A stretch of 64,000 bases of DNA from Syngnathus acus (lineage: Eukaryota; Chordata; Actinopteri; Syngnathiformes; Syngnathidae), in NCBI RefSeq assembly GCF_901709675.1, contig NC_051091.1:2789967-2853966 (forward strand), in the 5' to 3' direction. Shown one piece after another: positions 32,597-45,500 of the stretch. Every line of letters starts with the position of its first letter. Position 1 is the stretch's first letter. Under the pieces are notes generated by a model. The model did not search any database and was not told where the DNA came from. It was given only the letters and a program-made list of their open reading frames with translations. Position numbers and translations under genes: made by a program.

Positions 32597-35580
32597 TCAA
32601 ATCAATCACGACGGACCAGGCAAAAATCTCAAATGACCATCGCTCTGTTTGAATGCGGGGGAAATAATTCCCAAACGTTTCGAGTAGATCAATGTGAAAT
32701 TGGAAGTGGCTGGCAGCAGAAAGGTGATTGAATAGGAAAGTCAACTCCAAACTGATCGTTTTGTAAACCCATGAGAATCTTGCTTTGATATAGATACGTC
32801 CCTGTTAGCAGAGTCTCTTTCGTCTAAGCCCCTCCCCCCTCCTCTTTGTTTAACTGCTCACCCCTCCCCTCTCTGTACAGTTATGCTGAACTCTCCATTG
32901 CCGATTGTTTGACTTTTTGGGGCAAAAGCGGCGTTCACAGATGCTCGTCACGTTCCGCAGCTGAAACGGTACATTTTCTTTTTGCTTGTGTCCTATTATA
33001 ACATTTCTTGCCAGCCAAATGAAAGCCATTTGGATGGCCTAACGAGGAGAATTAGAAAAGGCCCCGACTACCAGAGAAATTAAACGTCTTTAGATCACGG
33101 GGAGGTCATTTGCATTCTCTGCAAAAGACACATTTACATTGATATTCTGAGCGACGCAGCTGCCGATAAGAGCCAATTCCAATGCTGCACATTTGTCTAG
33201 TAATTCACTCAGAGCCGTCCGTGGCTTCTTCGACGCCACTGGAGTGCATTGAAACGAGACGCACGCGGCGACGTGCTGACGTCACACACATCACTCACAC
33301 TAGCAAAATGCTCTCTTCTGCACCACTCATAGAAATTACTGAAAGGCTTTTGTGCACTCTGGTCAAAAATAGCCCAGGTTGGGTTAAAAAGACGGACGGG
33401 CCCTCTACTCAGGTCTTTTTGACCAATTTATTTGGGTTGTGTTAATGGAACAATCCAATTTGACACAATAAGCCTTAGGACTAGTCTTGGTTCCGGAAAA
33501 GATTTTTTTCTTCCCTAAAAAAATAAAATAGAGGACATTATGCCGTCATTTATTTTTTACGTGACGTCTTTTCTCTGCTGTTTTTAGGGGTGTCAATCAG
33601 CAATATGAGTGGAAAGCTCTCTCCCACAAACTCAAAATGTTTGGGACGCCCGATTCTACAAAGTAGCGGAATCCACGTGGAGCAGCCATAAATGCATGCC
33701 TCGGCAGTCCAAGGACAAACCTATGATGACAAAAAAGACAAAGTTGTGCGACATGTCATTTTCTTGGATCAAAAAATAAAAAAGCCAGCGGCTATTTCAA
33801 GTTTATTGATTGGTGCTCACGGTGGAGGAGGAAGCGCACGGAAGCCATTTCTGCCACGGCGGCATGTACAGGTCCGTTACCCCAGAAAATTGCTGTTGAC
33901 ACTACCCACCGGGGATGTGTGACGGCACGTTAGTACCGAGCGACCCCGACCAATTGGCGAGGGGAGGGCGGGTCACGTGGGAGTCCTTTGGGCCGCGGCG
34001 GTTCTTGTTGGTGCCAATACACCCGTGCATCAAACAGCCGCTGCCTCTGGTGAGATTCACATCTTGTTGACAAGCTTCCAATGGCTAAAGCGGCTGAAAA
34101 CAGCATTTCGTGGGGGGGTTAGGGTTGATGTGTAGTTGAAGGTCTTTTTGGGTCACACCTTTGCCAATCAATATATCTTTATTAACTTGATATATTGACT
34201 CCACTTCCCTAAGAATGGAAATCCAAGGGCTTTATTCGTTCGTCTTCATACTTTGGATGCAGAAATTGGATTTTGCGGGCAGATGGCTGACTCGATACCT
34301 CATTACTTTGACAGTTTCGAGAAATGCGTCCATTGCAAAATAGAGGAGCAAACATTGCTCGCCTGGGTCTTGCTACAGTGCTTTGAAATCTTCTCGATGA
34401 CAACGTATAGACTGTACGTTGATTTAAAAGGCACCGTATAGAAATCAAGGTCAAAAGAACCCAGACTGGAAGGACGTGAGCTTTCCAAAAGATTTCTTTT
34501 GACACTTATTTCCGCATTTTTTAAATGCAAGTGCATGCAAAAGAATGTTTCAGCGCTTGCATTTTTCACATTCAATTGAAAAAAATTGCCAATGGTCATT
34601 TTCCCTCCTCGTGAAAACTAACTGCCGAGATGCCAGAATTGAGAGAATTTGGAGATGACATCACTGCCTGTGGCGCCTCACTTCATTCTGTTCAGGACCA
34701 CAAAATAATCAATTTTGAGTTCAGTTTCAACATGAGCTGCCTCCTTTCAACAAAAGGCAAAAAAAAAAAAGGCAGCAGAAGCTGAGGTTCCCAGAAAAGC
34801 AGCCTCAAGTGCAAGTCCATCACTCCAATCGGTGTGGTCGACGTAAAAAGTATACCTTCAAATTTTTCGTGACTTTCATTCAAAATTCAAATTCTCTGGC
34901 AACCTGTTTAGGCAGCTGGGTTTGAATTAATCACCCGCCTGCCACATTTTCATTCATTGTGATTCGAAGATTGGAGGTCACTCTAATCCGGAATGGCGTC
35001 GGACCTCTGCTTACAATTCCATTCATTTGACTCTTTTGCCATTGGATGGGCGTGTCCTCGGCCTGGAGCGTCACAGCTGCAAGCCAGCCTCATATAACTA
35101 ATTGGTCAAATATGTAAATGTCAGAACTTTTTCTTGGAAATACGGACAGGTGGCTTTTGCAACCGTGAGTGGCATTCACATGACAATCTTTGCCGCGCAG
35201 CCTTTCAAGCTTGATTGCTCATTCCAGGAAGTGTTGCTTGGAGACAAAGAGGTTTGCCGCATGACGTCAGCTTGCCGGCATTTCTCAGAAGGTCCTGGCA
35301 TGGTGAAAGCAACGTCGGACCATTAGTGACGCATGCTCTCCCAGTCATTTCTATTGTGCTGTCACCAAGATGACTAAAATGTGTTTTGTGAAATATTGCA
35401 GATTATTTCTGAGGCTTTATGAAACACACATCTATTGCAGCAGGTAATCACTCTCGCTTTGTTGCAGCTACAGCTCTTGTGAAAGCAAGATTCAAAGAAA
35501 GTGTAGTGTATAATTAATAATATTTATCGAGCCCTTTTTTACTCACAAATTAAATGAGTGGGCTCTGGGTTCTGTCAACG
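32597..35580. other. non-coding DNA, no gene seen
   Basis: No exon or RNA gene recognised. Short frames at 34209-34599 overlap on both strands and show no family features. Confidence 0.55.
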
Positions 35581-35585
35581 TCTAC

Positions 35586-36180
35586 CTAATAATTTGGAAA
35601 GCACAGGTAAGAACTACCTGCAGGACGTTTCAACGGGGTGACTGCAGGGTCATCAGCCGGGAGCCATCCTTCATTGATGTTTTGCTCCATTAATCCGGGA
35701 ACATCTGTGGAGCAACGGCAGGGAGATGTCCACAGATGTTCCCTGCAGCCACCCCTAGGACTCTTCTTTCCCCTACGACCTGTCCTTCCAACGCAACCAC
35801 AAGCAGAAGCTGGCTCTTTCCACCTCTTCTGCCTTGTCCCAGACACTCCAATCTTCCTGAGGAGGCGCTGGATGGATTTTCCAACGAAACCCCTGCAGGC
35901 AACCTCCACAGGGTAGGCAGTTGTAGACCATCCAGCTTCTCGGCACTCAGGTACTAGGTCAGTGTATTTGTCCCTCTTTGTTTCAGAGGCATCCTCCACT
36001 CCTCCCTCCCAGGGGACAGTTAGCTCTGCCAGGATCATAGTCTTAACTGCAGGGGACCACAGGATGACGTCTGGCCTCAGGGAGGTGGTGACAATCTTGG
36101 TGATGGTGGTGATCGGCAGCTCAAGATCCACCCTTAAGTTTCAGCTGCATCCGAGTGTTAGCAGTGGTGATCTCGCGATA
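35586..36180 (-). pseudogene. broken 3' end of a non-LTR retrotransposon ORF with PD..ELT endonuclease signature
   Basis: A minus-strand frame (36131 to 35586) encodes RPDVILWS, then 10 residues later AELTVPWE, then KRDKY, ECREAGW and VEVACRGFVGKS. RPD-x(14)-ELT fits the PD-(D/E)XK-like, restriction-like endonuclease fold, and this string is found at the C-terminal end of reverse-transcriptase proteins in many fish genomes (knowledge of the family, not searched). The copy is broken. Upstream the coding continues in another frame (TRMQLKLKGGS, then a stop). Downstream, near 35825, the ancestral frame is lost: the expected WLWLR-type ending is readable as ERASFCLWLRWKDRS in a different frame. 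There is no reverse transcriptase upstream, so this is a 5'-truncated, dead insertion. Confidence 0.75.
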
Positions 36181-37060
36181 ACCTCAATCACTATTTCTGT
36201 GTCGGAAAATACACTTCTCACATGTACCTGTAATATTATGAAACAAACATTCAAATACACATTTAAAACATTGTAAATACATTTTAAAGATGAACACTGA
36301 ACAATAACTTTGTAACTTATTTCTGTATTTATTAACATAAATACTTATTAGGGCTACATATAATTATAATAATATAATAATTTATGTCAAAAATAATTAC
36401 CCATGAATCAGTACTGTAGTAGGAGCGGCTGGAATGGATTGCTTCGCCACATATCAACGTGGTTTTAATGATGGGAAATTCTGAATAAACGTTTGCCCAC
36501 AGCGAATGCCACCAACGTGTTATTTGGAGTTCAACTAGAATCTTCAGAAAATATATACATCGAAAGGAATACGATATTTGCTGTTGCAATGACGCCTAGA
36601 CGCGTTTGGGTGGTGGAGTATAGCAAAATAATAGAAGACCCAAAGGCAGGAAGGCAAATAGGCAAAGCAAAATGAATCTCTCCCTCAAACTATTTATTTT
36701 GAAAAACAAAAGGGCAATCAAAATACCAAATAAACCAATTCCCCAAATCATCCAATTTCAAAATAATCAAACATCGGGAAGCCAAACACTCATGACATGG
36801 CAAGATGACAAGACAGACAAAGGACAGCCAAATTGAAAAAAGCAGGGAAATAAATACAAGTAAGCTGACAACGAGGCGCACATGGACAAGACACGAATGG
36901 GGCGCCGTGTGCATTTCCCTCCAGTTTTTTTGTTTTCAATTGTCAAAGTGATATAACCAGTACGTAGTAAGGCCAAATACTTACTGACTGCTTTGCATAT
37001 GTACTACGTATATTTAAATGATGCTGCGTTGTTGCGGTTTTGTAAATCGTCTTAATGGAC
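36181..37060. other. AT-rich non-coding DNA
   Basis: The segment has AT-rich simple sequence at 36290-36400. A second member of the AC-rich dispersed repeat lies at about 36845-36905 (GACAACGAGGCGCAC, GGACAAGACACGAATG). No gene recognised. Confidence 0.6.
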
Positions 37061-37069
37061 AGAATTAGA

Positions 37070-37160
37070 GCGGGTCCAATCCAGGCTGGCGATTACCAAC
37101 GCAAATGTGTCAAATAAAAGGGAAACGACGGTGCGTCTGTGTGAAGGGGCGGAGAAGGAG
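37070..37160 (+). promoter_or_regulatory. putative promoter of the signal-peptide gene
   Basis: A CCAAT box (37076-37080), a TATA-like CAAATAAAAG (37111-37120) and a GC box GGGGCGG (about 37146) precede the GA tract and the first coding exon. From here to 37720 the DNA is CpG-richer than its surroundings, as at vertebrate promoters. The transcription start cannot be fixed by eye. Confidence 0.45.
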
Positions 37161-37198
37161 CTGGAGGAGGAGCGGGATGGAGAGGAGGAGGGTTGGGA

Positions 37199-37203
<5 letters not shown>

Positions 37204-37293
<90 letters not shown>
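37204..37293 (+). repeat. (GA)n microsatellite in the probable 5' UTR or core promoter
   Basis: About 90 bp of uninterrupted GA dinucleotides. It lies some 370 bp before the start codon of the signal-peptide exon. The Arg-Glu and Ser-Leu frames here are repeat translations. Confidence 0.9.
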
Positions 37294-37294
<1 letters not shown>

Positions 37295-37662
37295 GCTGCT
37301 CCATCCGAACCTCTTGTGTTGTCACTGCTGCGCGGCTCCGCTCGCCTCGGCCGCCTTTTGTTTGAAGCGGACTCACACCGAGGACCACAACCAGTTCTTT
37401 TTTTGCCCCCCCTCTCTTTTCCGTCGTTTTGCCCCTCCTCCCCGCGACACCGTGCATGCTCGCATCCGTGCGCAACTTGTGCGCGCTCTCATCCTCCCGC
37501 CTGCCTGCCTGCACTTGGACTTGCATCATGACCATTAGTTCGAGTTCGGGGGCACCTTGCAGCCGCGTACCTCTGGAATGGTGGGCACTGCACGGCCGCG
37601 TCATCCAGGGGAGCATGTAAACGCCAGAGGAGTTTGGGATTTAACGCAACAAAGGAGCAACG

Positions 37663-37720
37663 ATGAGCGTCTTCACGCTGTGCTTGCTCCTGTGCGCGGA
37701 TCTACTGGATTTAGCCGTGG
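37663..37720 (+). CDS. first coding exon of a secreted or membrane protein (signal peptide)
   Basis: ATG at 37663 lies in a fair start context (A at -3) with an in-frame TAA at 37642-37644, so no longer N-terminus is possible without an upstream exon. The exon encodes MSVFTLCLLLCADLLDLAV plus one base: a short N-region, a Leu/Cys-rich hydrophobic core and a small-residue end typical of a signal peptide. It stops at a perfect donor (G|GTAAGT, intron from 37721), leaving phase 1. A signal peptide on its own exon with a phase-1 intron is common in receptors and adhesion molecules. I do not recognise the gene. No second exon was found downstream, so the first intron is probably very long. Confidence 0.75.
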
Positions 37721-40700
37721 GTAAGTGACAAGTCCCCACGTTCCCCAACCCACACACATGGATGCATGAATTATAAAAAAAAATGCCGGTCCAAGCTGCA
37801 CAAAAGCTTAACTGTGCAGGGGGTGGGGGAGTGGAGTGGGGGGGGGGGCACAGTGGAGGTCAACTTTTCCGGACCCACCTAACTCCCTCTGCAGGTGCAC
37901 TTGGGAAATTAAAAAAATGTTGCAGCATCACCTTACAGGCTAAAAATTAGATGCAGTTCCAGCAATAAGAAAATCCCGAATTTGGAGTGTGACGCTATGC
38001 AGCTCCCCCTTCCTGTCACTGTCATGCATCCGTTTATGCCCAAAAATATTAAGGCATTTGCCTTATGGCAGATGGAGCCGAATACATCATTTGGGTTGTA
38101 TTTTATTTTTTTTATGGGGGGGAAGGGGCGAGGTTGCTGTGATTTGTCACTGAGGCTTGTCATGGCAGTCAAGCAATGACGTTGGCATGAAGACTTTAGA
38201 CATGAGCAGTGGAGCAAAGGCGAAACAGTCAGTGAAACAGTCATATTTTTATTCACGATAAGCTGTGGTAGGCTATATGCATAAAAGTGTCTTTCTGCAG
38301 CACAAAAAGATCAACTTGTGTTGTCAAGACAAGCACAACAAGAATGCTGTGTCCGACTTGACATGATATGAAGCGTTCTGACCTTTGCAGCTTCGGAGGT
38401 TGTTCAAGCGCATGGAATGATTTTTTTTTGCATCACACAAGTGGCTGCATGATTGGGAAAAAAAGCTTCAGGATTGAATGGCTCATTCACGTCCAGCTCC
38501 GGTTTCCGAGCTGTCACTCACGTCAGAACACATGTAGACTCATAATGTCCGTGCATGGCGCTGGGCAAGAGAAAACACCACACTGTGCCTCGTCCAGCGC
38601 TATTTTTGAATGATTGATTGAGTGAACATATAAACATTGCAAAAACAAGGTAAAAATTTAGAAGAAAACAAAAAAGTCAATTGTTATCATAGTTCAGAGC
38701 ATTTTACATGTTCAACTTATCTAGTTCCACCACCTTGTTTTCTATAGAATATACTGTATTCTACAGCAAAAGCAAAAAACACGCTTCTATTAATAATAGC
38801 TTATGAACGGTTAAACAAATATAGGAAAACAAACAAAACAAGCAAGAGCCTTTTATAAATATATTCTGACAACACACACTGACAATTGGGGCCCAGTTTT
38901 GATGTTTTCTCAGAGGGTTGTGCATGCTCATTTTTGTTACCAGCAGTTTCGATATAATTGGCTGTGAGTTTAGTTCTTTTGAGGGGACGCTACAGTTTAT
39001 TCTGTTCTAAGGTTTGCACAGATTGCAAACCATCTCTTTACCGTATTTTGTGTTTTAGTAGTGCTGACGTGTTTCTGTTGTGATGTATCGGCACACCGGG
39101 GCTGTTTTCAGTCTGTTTTTTTTCCCCTTTTGTCCAATTGACTTTTTCAGCACGAGCCAAGTAGGCGTTATGATGAGGATTGATCTCAGCTCTTCCGCTG
39201 TAGGTCAAATGTTCATTAAGAGGAACCCGATTCTATTCAGGTTGACAGATGGATTATATCGGCTGTGGGAGACTTTTTTTCAAATGTCTTTTGGCTTCTT
39301 GAGTTGCCCAGGGCATCCTTGGGAACTTGAAGCCACGAGAGCACAAATTAAACGTGTTTGGTGAAGTGATGCACAGCAAAACTTGAAAAATGCTACCTGG
39401 AGGACCTGAGACTCGATGTCGCTGTTATGTGATCTTTAATTAGCAATCTTGTTGAGTGGCTCAAGAGCAACCACCGGTGGTTGCAGCCATGGAGTGCGCT
39501 CAACTACATCTGCAACCACCATCCGATGACTCAAAATTTCCACTGTGGGTTTTGTAGCTTTGTTTTTTGTTTTTTTTTGTCTTTCTGACCTTGCTCGCAT
39601 TCTCTCCAAGCAATGACAAAGCTCCATTTTTTTCTTAGTTTGTTTCTCTAGAGATATATTGAATGGTAAAATTGAAATTTAAAGAAGACAATTAAAACAG
39701 GTTGTTTTTGTATTTGATTTTCCAGAGAGTCCTACTACAACCAATCATTTATTCAATGTGGCTTCCTCATAAATTCATATGAAATCTTTTGAGAATGTTC
39801 TCAAATGTCCGTTGTGGTCATTCCCTCACACATTGTTGAGACTCTTTGTTTCTTGAGGTTCAAATTGGAATGACTGGATGGCTTAGTGAGGGCTTTCCAG
39901 TGTTCAATATGTCAATTCCCGCGGCAGAAAACCTGTGACGACGCGAGTGAGTCACGGATGCCCGAGGCTCAGCGGTGCGCGAGAGGGAGCAAAGGCTGAA
40001 GCGTCCGGTTCGATGCCGCAGAAAAGCTGCCGTGGCAGAATGAAGTCGAGGCGAGCTGGCAGAGGTTGAGTGATGCTCTCGGCCGGCGTTGTTCTTACTC
40101 GGGTACCTCACCCTTCCTAAACAACGTCCCCGACGAGCGCGGTGTGCCAAAGGGATTCCCCTATTAAATTGATTTCTCTCGGCAGGATGAGGCTGAATTG
40201 CTTCGTCATGATTTGTGAGCAGTTGACTTTGGCAGCGTTTGGAAAATTCTTGTTTGTGCTGTCATCAATCAGAACCATGCAAGAGGAATTCAAGCAACTG
40301 CAGGTCCATAATAGATCTTTGAATTTTTCTCTCTCCAAAAAAAAAAAACTTGCCAATGAGCATTCTTAATGAAAACGTAATTTTTCTTCAGCCAACAAAC
40401 GTTACATCGACCAGGGATGGAGGTTTGACTTGAGTCACAATCAGAAGAGTAAATGTGCAATGAACACATTTAATTGAAAAGATCCAAGATTTGCAAAGTT
40501 GATCCCAAACCCCTTCAGTCCACCAGATAAAAATGTAAAAAGAAATAATCCGGCACACGTAACGGTTTGCTTCGAAGATGGATGATGCGTGGAGGCAAGC
40601 CGGCGGATCTCTTTAGGCTCTGATGGTTGGCGTCGCAGCGTGACTGTCTGCTGCTGACACACTGACAAGATAGCGGCTGACGGGAAGGGCTTGCACTGGT

Positions 40701-42334
40701 GATGCTACTATCTAGCAAAGCACCTCCAGGCTTTGCTTCAGTGCTCTTCACATCATTTCAACCTGTCGCTTTGGGCTGTGGTGGCCTCGCCCACGGACAC
40801 GAAGCAGACTCCAGCATTTACGGCTAAATGCTAAAAAGATGGCAGACTGATGGCTGGAGGAGTCGGCTGGCCTTTCGTCTGACATCCAAAAACTCTTGGA
40901 AATGAAGTGTTCAAAACAACACCATTTGGGTGAAAATTTGAAAGTTGGATCAAATTGGTTTGCACAAAACAGTCACTATTTTGGACAATTTTTTTGCAAA
41001 ACTTGGGTCAAACCGACCCAACTTCTTGGGTCGGTCCAATTTTTAACCCAGTAGTTTTAAGGGTCCACAGAAAGAAACGCGGCATGATTTTTAGATTCAT
41101 AAAGTGAAGCAGCATGCGGTTCCTTAAACTGCTTTATCCCTCTTGACTCTGTATCTGTATTATCAAAAGACATTTGATGTTTTGTGTAAATAAAAATAGG
41201 AATTCCACTGGTTAGCGAGATGGTATACTTTACCTGGTGTTTGTATGTGTGGCTCGGAACATTTGTTTTCTTCAATTCTTGCCGAACTGAACGCTGGCAT
41301 GCTGACGTGACGGCGGCTCAAACATTTAAGACACTTTTTAAGCAGTACAAGTGCACCTTTTCATGCTGTCTGGCAGTCTGTTCAAATGAGGATGATATCC
41401 TATGCACAAGCCTTTCGGGAGCTAGACTAGTTATGCAAGAAACCTTTTACACGCCCCCCCGCAAGCACTTTTGCCAAGGCTCCTGCGGGGCATTTTTACA
41501 TCCACACCCCACAATCCAGTTTGAGAAAAGCGAGTATGCCGCACAGCTCAGGAGTGCCCATTAGTCCTTCACTCTATTATGTATTCTACTGATAGCTCTA
41601 ATGCGACAGTCTAACGCCGCGGCTGTGCGCTTCGGAGAAATACACAACGTTTAACCTTGTAATAGCAAGTGATTTAATCAAAGAATAGAGGCGTCGTCGT
41701 GGAGCAACCTATAAGCACTCAATGGTTGACCCAGGTGAACTGGAGTGAAATCAAGCAGCATTTGATGGGGAAAAAAAAGAAGTACTTTTCTTTGCGCATA
41801 CATCTCCTGAAATAAAGGGTTATTTGTGCCTTTCCGAGTAAACTCTTGTGGCTCAAACTCCCACTTAATGAAATGAGATAAGAGTGCATGAAAACCCGAA
41901 TCAGGTTGGCGATCCAAAAACGATGGCTTTTGTTGAACAGCCGCGGCAGCTCTGTGCACTTTGGCCCACGTGCTAATAGCCTCTGGGAAAGCCTCAAAAA
42001 AGTTCAGTCGCCGTGCTTGACGGCGCGTAGGCCGCGCATGCGCGACGTGAGGCCATTTGTCGCTTCTTGATGTGACTGTTAGGGGCTTTGCTCTAACGAC
42101 TTCAAGCGAAGCTCAACTGTAAGCAAGCAAATCTGTGGGCGTGATTTGAGCGAGGGAGGGATTGTCTTAAATCCGGCAGATTTTATTGGATTGCTCAAAA
42201 GTAGGACAAAAAGCAAAGGTGATTCTAAGAGGCTTATGCCAAGCAAGCTTTGGCCCACCTGAAAGTTAAAGTCTGCTGCGATTGGGAGCACTCACATTTT
42301 TTGGCTCAAGTGACATGATTGGTTGCACATGTAC

Positions 42335-42566
42335 AAAAATGATTTTATATATATATGTGTATATATACTGTATATGTGTGTATATGTGTGTATATATATA
42401 TATAAATTTGTGAATAATTTCACATATAAGTCGCTCCTGAGTATAAGTCGCCCCCCCGACCAAACTATGAAAAAAACGCGATTTATAGTCCGAAAAATAC
42501 GATATATATATCTATATATATATAGATATATATATATATATAGATATATATAGATAAATATATATC

Positions 42567-42595
<29 letters not shown>
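42335..42595. repeat. AT-rich microsatellites flanking a transposon end fragment
   Basis: Runs of (TA)n, (TG/TA)n and TAGATA lie on both sides of 42421-42506, ending in a poly-T stretch. They make up most of this segment. Confidence 0.8.
42421..42506. mobile_element. right-end fragment of the ATAAGTCGC transposon
   Basis: CACATATAAGTCGCTCCTGA through AAACTATGAAAAAAACGCGA and TATAGTCCGAAAAATACG matches 32511-32592, the right end of the complete element, with a few substitutions. The remainder of the element is missing. Confidence 0.8.
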
Positions 42596-42598
<3 letters not shown>

Positions 42599-45500
42599 CT
42601 ATTTCTAAATATATATTAGAGTCTAAGAATTTTAATTGTAAGACCACCCCCGGTCATAACTGGCAGTTAGGGACTTTACATGGCAGACATTCTTTTTTTT
42701 CATAATAGCAATCAAACATATCTGTCAGGTGTGTTCTTCGATGCAGTAAGAATTTATGTTGAAAAAAAGTGCTTATTTTCCCAAAGAACAAAACAAACAA
42801 GGTCCTTGGACGACCCGAATCACAGAATAAAAAAAATGCCAAATAACAAGGGTCAACGTCGCATAAAACATACATGACTTGGAAAAAGACTCAACTCGAC
42901 TTGGACAGTGAACACAAAACAACGAAGCAACAAGGACAGAAACCAAAAGACTTGTACAAGCAAGCGATGAGGCAATGAGAAACACTTGTGCAAGACACAA
43001 GATGGCTACTGGTTTGTTAGAAGAGTCATGGACAAAAAAAAAGACACTCAAGGAAAACAGGAGAAAACAACAATCTATAAAAAGGATTATTTGGTTTATT
43101 TTATTGGCATGTCGGTTCCCATTTTTTCCTAAACTCATTTTGACTACACGGCCTCTTTAATTCCGTCAAAGAACAATGTGCTGAGCACACAATGGCAAAA
43201 CGGTGAGTGTTTTTAATAGCTTCAAAGAAAAGGGCACCAACGAGCAGCGCAAAATGTCTTTGACGGCAATAAGCTGCAGGTTGGAGGATATGGCCGCATT
43301 AGCATTGGTGGCGGCGGCTAGGAGCCTGTCAGCCAAAACGCGCAAAACGCAATCATGCAGTTGACATTTGCGACACAACAAAGTGGCATGTTTGCACTCA
43401 GCTTGACGCCGGGAAACAATGAAGATATTTTCAGCGTGGTATTTGCATTCAAGAGGATGTAATGCCCTCAGTGTGAGCCGTGGGAGGATACTTGGGGGGG
43501 TAGTGCAATGCAAACAATGCAAAAGAATACGTAAGCCCGATGACAATTCTTTCCACTGTGCCTGCATGTAAAAGAGGAGCATGAAGAAAAACTTACAGCT
43601 GATTTTTTTTATTTTTTATCCCAAATCCCCCCCCACCCCCACCCAAGTTCTAAGCGCGCTTAAAACGATCAAATGAGAAATTTTGTGATGAGCCGAGACA
43701 ACTCGGGGCAAAATCAGTGAAGTAACTTACGTTTCTCCACCGTTCCCAAGTCCTCCATTGGCAGATGTAAGGCTTCCCGCTTGGCTGGCGTGGGAGTTGG
43801 AAGCAAGTCGGGTTCCCGATGCAGCCACGGAACGAGAGCCTGCCCCCCTCGCCACACTTGAGACCACCTGTCATCTTCAGTGGCACAATTGGATCACTGA
43901 CTCTTTTCCCTTTTCGCACACAAAAGATGGATAAGCTGCATTTTCACGTTCTCATTGATCTCATTTAAGATAGGCGGCCGCTTTTTCTGGGTCAGTCTTA
44001 CAATATTTACGTTGCCTGCATTTCATCGTAACGTTTAGTGAATATTCTCTACTTCAATATGAAGACTCGTCGCTGTGCCAGACAATTTAGCAGCCACACA
44101 AATCACATCTGACAACACCTGGAGATTTATTATGTCTTCTTTCTCCACTCTCAAAAATTGCTTTCATGCAATTTGCAATGTGATCAATAACTGGCTAAGA
44201 ATGTCATTTCGTTACATAGTCACCCCTACGTGCTAATCGGAAGTTGGATTTTAATATGGGCGTCCGTAAACGCAGCATGGCAGCAGTTTGAGATTAGACG
44301 CAAAAACACGGAAGGCCCGGACGGAAAAGGGAATGAGAGAGAAAGCCCAGAGGGGGCTGACGTGGGGGGAGGGCGGCTTGATAATCTGCGTACTTGACGT
44401 CACTGGATGCTGTGCAGATAGTCCAGGAAGCGAGGAGAGGATTGTGTGGCTTCTGCATGCATGCTGGCAGATTATTCCCACTTTATGCATGCTGACTTGT
44501 TCCATTTGTGCCATTGGGGATTTTGATTTTGTTGCCCCGGGGCACAACATCCCTCGCATTAAAAATACTCGCCTACGACTAATAAAAGCCATCAATCTGT
44601 CACGGCAAAAGCAGGTCCTGCCAACGAGGATGGGACACTCCAGAACGTACGTCTGCCTCCCGCGATAACATTCATCAGCAAACCTTTGAGTCACTTGATG
44701 CAAATTGGGAATTCACCCGCCCCTCCTCAACATTCAAGAGTCAAATGACGGCCGCGGATGTTTTCACATCAGTCAATGATGCTAAGGTAACGCAGAGGTT
44801 GTTGGGCCGCATCTTTACACAAGCGAAAAATGATATAATGTATTCCCGCCTAGTCAAACTGTCAGTGTTGATTGCGGGCTAAAGTGAAGATGGCGGAAAC
44901 CTTCCACAGCTGCATCACCGCCATCGCTCTCGCTCACATTTTGACTGTTGTCCGAACACATCTTGCGAAGGGTTACGGCTGTAATCTTTGGTAGGAAGGT
45001 CAGCGCAAACTTTTTCAAGAAGGCCAGGACGTCCCATGACACTGTGGAAACTACAGCAGTCTTTTTTTTTTGTGCTTTTGTCTTGAAGGATTTTTGTCAA
45101 AACCCAACAAGACCTTTTTTTGTTACCATACAAATGTATTCAGCCAGCATCCAAAGCAGACGCTAGCACATCACTGAAGACTTAAAGACTTCCAAAACAG
45201 CCACTTTCTATCTGTCGTTGAAAGTCATGCATTATTCACATAAAGTCCTTGCCAAAATGAAAAAAAAAAAATCTTCGCTTTTAACAGGACTGAAAAGACA
45301 TTTTTGAATATGCACCAAAATGTATTTTTTGTGCCTTGGCGCTGTCAGCCTGCTAAATGAATGTGTTCTTCTCTCCATTGTTTGCGTGTGCCGCCAGGGC
45401 ACGTAAGGAGAGCGGAGCCACTCGACATGCTGATGCTTCGCTATCGCTGGTTAAAGAACGTTTTTACATTATTGGCCTCTACATGTCGTCGTCCAACATG

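Noticed and set aside
37105-37616. Frames of 86-168 codons with Arg-Glu or Ser-Leu runs
   Set aside because: They translate the GA microsatellite in the probable 5' UTR and are open on both strands at once.
33360-41055. AACCCA/TGGGTT-rich patches near 33370-33440 and 41010-41055
   Set aside because: Short low-complexity inverted motifs; similar to each other but too short and degenerate to call an element.
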